A stretch of DNA of 64,000 nucleotides from Phyllobacterium pellucidum (lineage in GTDB: Bacteria > Pseudomonadota > Alphaproteobacteria > Rhizobiales > Rhizobiaceae). The DNA lies in NCBI RefSeq assembly GCF_013327855.1, contig NZ_JABUMX010000002.1, positions 806,001 through 870,000 on the forward strand, given 5' to 3'. The notes under the pieces were generated by a model. That model was not told the DNA's origin. It saw only the letters and a list, made by a program, of their open reading frames with translations, and did not search any database. The position numbers and the translations under genes were made by a program. This document shows positions 62,975 to 64,000 of the stretch, in pieces (the first letter of the stretch is position 1; each line of letters begins with the position of its first letter).

Positions 62975-64000
62975 CTATTCGCCCATGGCGATCAGGCTGG
63001 CATTGCCGCCGGCCGCGGCAGTATTGACGGAAACGACCTGCTCAAGCGCAAAACGTCCGAGATAGGCGGGCCCGCCAGCCTTTGGCCCGGTACCGGAGAG
63101 ACCCGACCCGCCGAAGGGCTGCGTACCGACGACGGCGCCGATCGTATTGCGATTCACGTAGACGTTGCCGACGTCGAGCCGATCCACGACCTTGTTCACG
63201 GTGGACTCGATGCGGGTGTGCAAGCCGAAGGTTAGGCCATAGCCGGTCGACGCAATCTGGTCGAGCACCCTGTCGAGGTCCTTGGCCTTCCAGCGCACGA
63301 CGTGGAGCACAGGTCCGAAAACCTCGCGCTCCAGCACTTCCGGCCGATCGAGCTCGACAATATGCGGCGCAAAGAACAGCCCGTCATTCGGGGCTTCGCC
63401 GGCATAATGCACCTTCTGGCTCTTGCGCATGGCCGCTATGTGATCGCGCAGCATCTTGCGCTGGTCGTCATCGATAATCGGCCCGATATCCGTCGAAGGC
63501 AAAGACGGATCGCCAACGGTAAGCTCCTTGGCTGCGCCCTCGATCATCTCAAGCATATTGTCGGCGATGTCCTCCTGGAGATAGAGGATGCGCAGTGCGG
63601 AACAACGCTGGCCGGCCGACCGGAAAGCCGACATCACCACATCGTCCGTTACCTGCTCCGACAGGGCCGTGGCGTCGACGATCATGGCATTAAGCCCGCC
63701 GGTCTCGGCGATGAGCGGAACGATCGGCCCCTTCTTGGCGGCAAGGGCACGGTTGATTGCCCAGGCCGTATCGGTCGAACCCGTAAACGCAACGCCGGCA
63801 ATCTCGGCATGCGAGGTCAAGGCCGCGCCGACCGAGCCATCGCCCGGCACATAGAGCACGGCGTCCTTCGGCACGCCGGCTTCGTGCAGGATGCGAACTG
63901 CCTCGTAGGCGATCAGCGGCGTCTGCTCGGCAGGCTTGGCAATGACACTATTGCCCGCGGCCAGCGCTGCGGTTACCTGACCGAGGAAGATCGCCAGCGG
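62975..64000 (-). CDS. putA: Bifunctional PutA, C-terminal aldehyde dehydrogenase part, 5' partial
   Basis: The frame is open to the window end (342 residues visible), so the proline dehydrogenase domain lies outside. The visible part is the L-glutamate gamma-semialdehyde dehydrogenase domain: PLAIFLGQVTAALAAGNSVIAKPAEQTP, the Glu in LIAETGGLNAMIVD, catalytic Cys in SAGQRCSALRIL, and EREVFGPVLHVVRW. It finishes proline oxidation to glutamate. The extension after the ALDH domain is short, as in type A PutA. Partner of fhs only by position. Confidence 0.92.
   Translation of the reverse strand, partial: PLAIFLGQVTAALAAGNSVIAKPAEQTPLIAYEAVRILHEAGVPKDAVLYVPGDGSVGAALTSHAEIAGVAFTGSTDTAWAINRALAAKKGPIVPLIAETGGLNAMIVDATALSEQVTDDVVMSAFRSAGQRCSALRILYLQEDIADNMLEMIEGAAKELTVGDPSLPSTDIGPIIDDDQRKMLRDHIAAMRKSQKVHYAGEAPNDGLFFAPHIVELDRPEVLEREVFGPVLHVVRWKAKDLDRVLDQIASTGYGLTFGLHTRIESTVNKVVDRLDVGNVYVNRNTIGAVVGTQPFGGSGLSGTGPKAGGPAYLGRFALEQVVSVNTAAAGGNASLIAMGE

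Overview
The window reads as chromosomal DNA of an alphaproteobacterium of the order Hyphomicrobiales (Rhizobiales), probably Brucellaceae/Phyllobacteriaceae. The evidence is a fused trpE(G) gene with a Trp-rich leader peptide, a ROSE-type RNA thermometer before a small heat-shock gene, a BA14K-family secreted protein, a PetP/PetR-like regulator pair, RpoH-like and EcfG-like promoter motifs, and core gene order typical of the group (petABC ... trmL ... hemF; rplY-pth-ychF; lgt-midA-pgeF). The content is mostly housekeeping, densely packed, with many 1-4 base stop/start overlaps. No rRNA, tRNA, CRISPR array, prophage or IS element was recognised.

Layout. 1-5.5 kb: a HerA-like ATPase cut by the window edge, HAD phosphatase, lytic transglycosylase, cold-shock protein, BA14K protein, MBL hydrolase and a glycine-rich membrane protein. 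5.5-9.5 kb: ilvE, divergent from a MarR regulator, response regulator and histidine kinase set, with a perfect 12-bp inverted repeat before the MarR gene. 9.5-17 kb: RHH protein, glyoxalase-fold protein, a Tat-exported small subunit with a GMC dehydrogenase, an AraC regulator with an MFS exporter, CsaA, YbjN and UbiK-like proteins. 17-21 kb: lgt-midA-pgeF and a creatinase-fold protein. 21-22.7 kb: a stress islet with Hsp20 (ROSE plus RpoH-like promoter) and three tiny genes behind an EcfG-like promoter. 22.9-29.5 kb: lipoprotein, prs, an MntA/HepT toxin-antitoxin pair, rplY-pth-ychF, two MaoC hydratases and apt.

29.6-32.4 kb carries petABC for the cytochrome bc1 complex. 32.6-36.6 kb holds two tandem ABC half-exporters, one broken by a one-base frameshift, separated by a GC-rich palindromic repeat. 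36.9-42.9 kb: trmL, an orphan branched-chain amino acid binding protein, hemF, a DUF1059 gene, and a DUF1285-Nudix-CCA transferase operon. 43-49.9 kb: a four-gene MoxR ATPase, DUF58, BatA/DUF4159 and VWA-like membrane protein operon behind a 21-bp direct repeat; this is the least characterised multigene system here. 49.9-58.8 kb: GNAT, glutathionyl-hydroquinone reductase, two Nudix hydrolases, metallophosphoesterase, leuA, an exported esterase and a CDF metal transporter. 58.8-64 kb: trpE(G) with its apparently leaderless trpL attenuator, fhs, and the C-terminal part of putA running off the edge.

Several genes connect: ilvE and leuA in branched-chain amino acid synthesis; trpL-trpE(G) in tryptophan synthesis; petABC with the possible pet regulators; prs feeding PRPP to apt and trp metabolism; hemF supplying haem. 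Starts were chosen by ribosome-binding-site spacing and family lengths. All functional calls come from reading the sequence; no database search was run.
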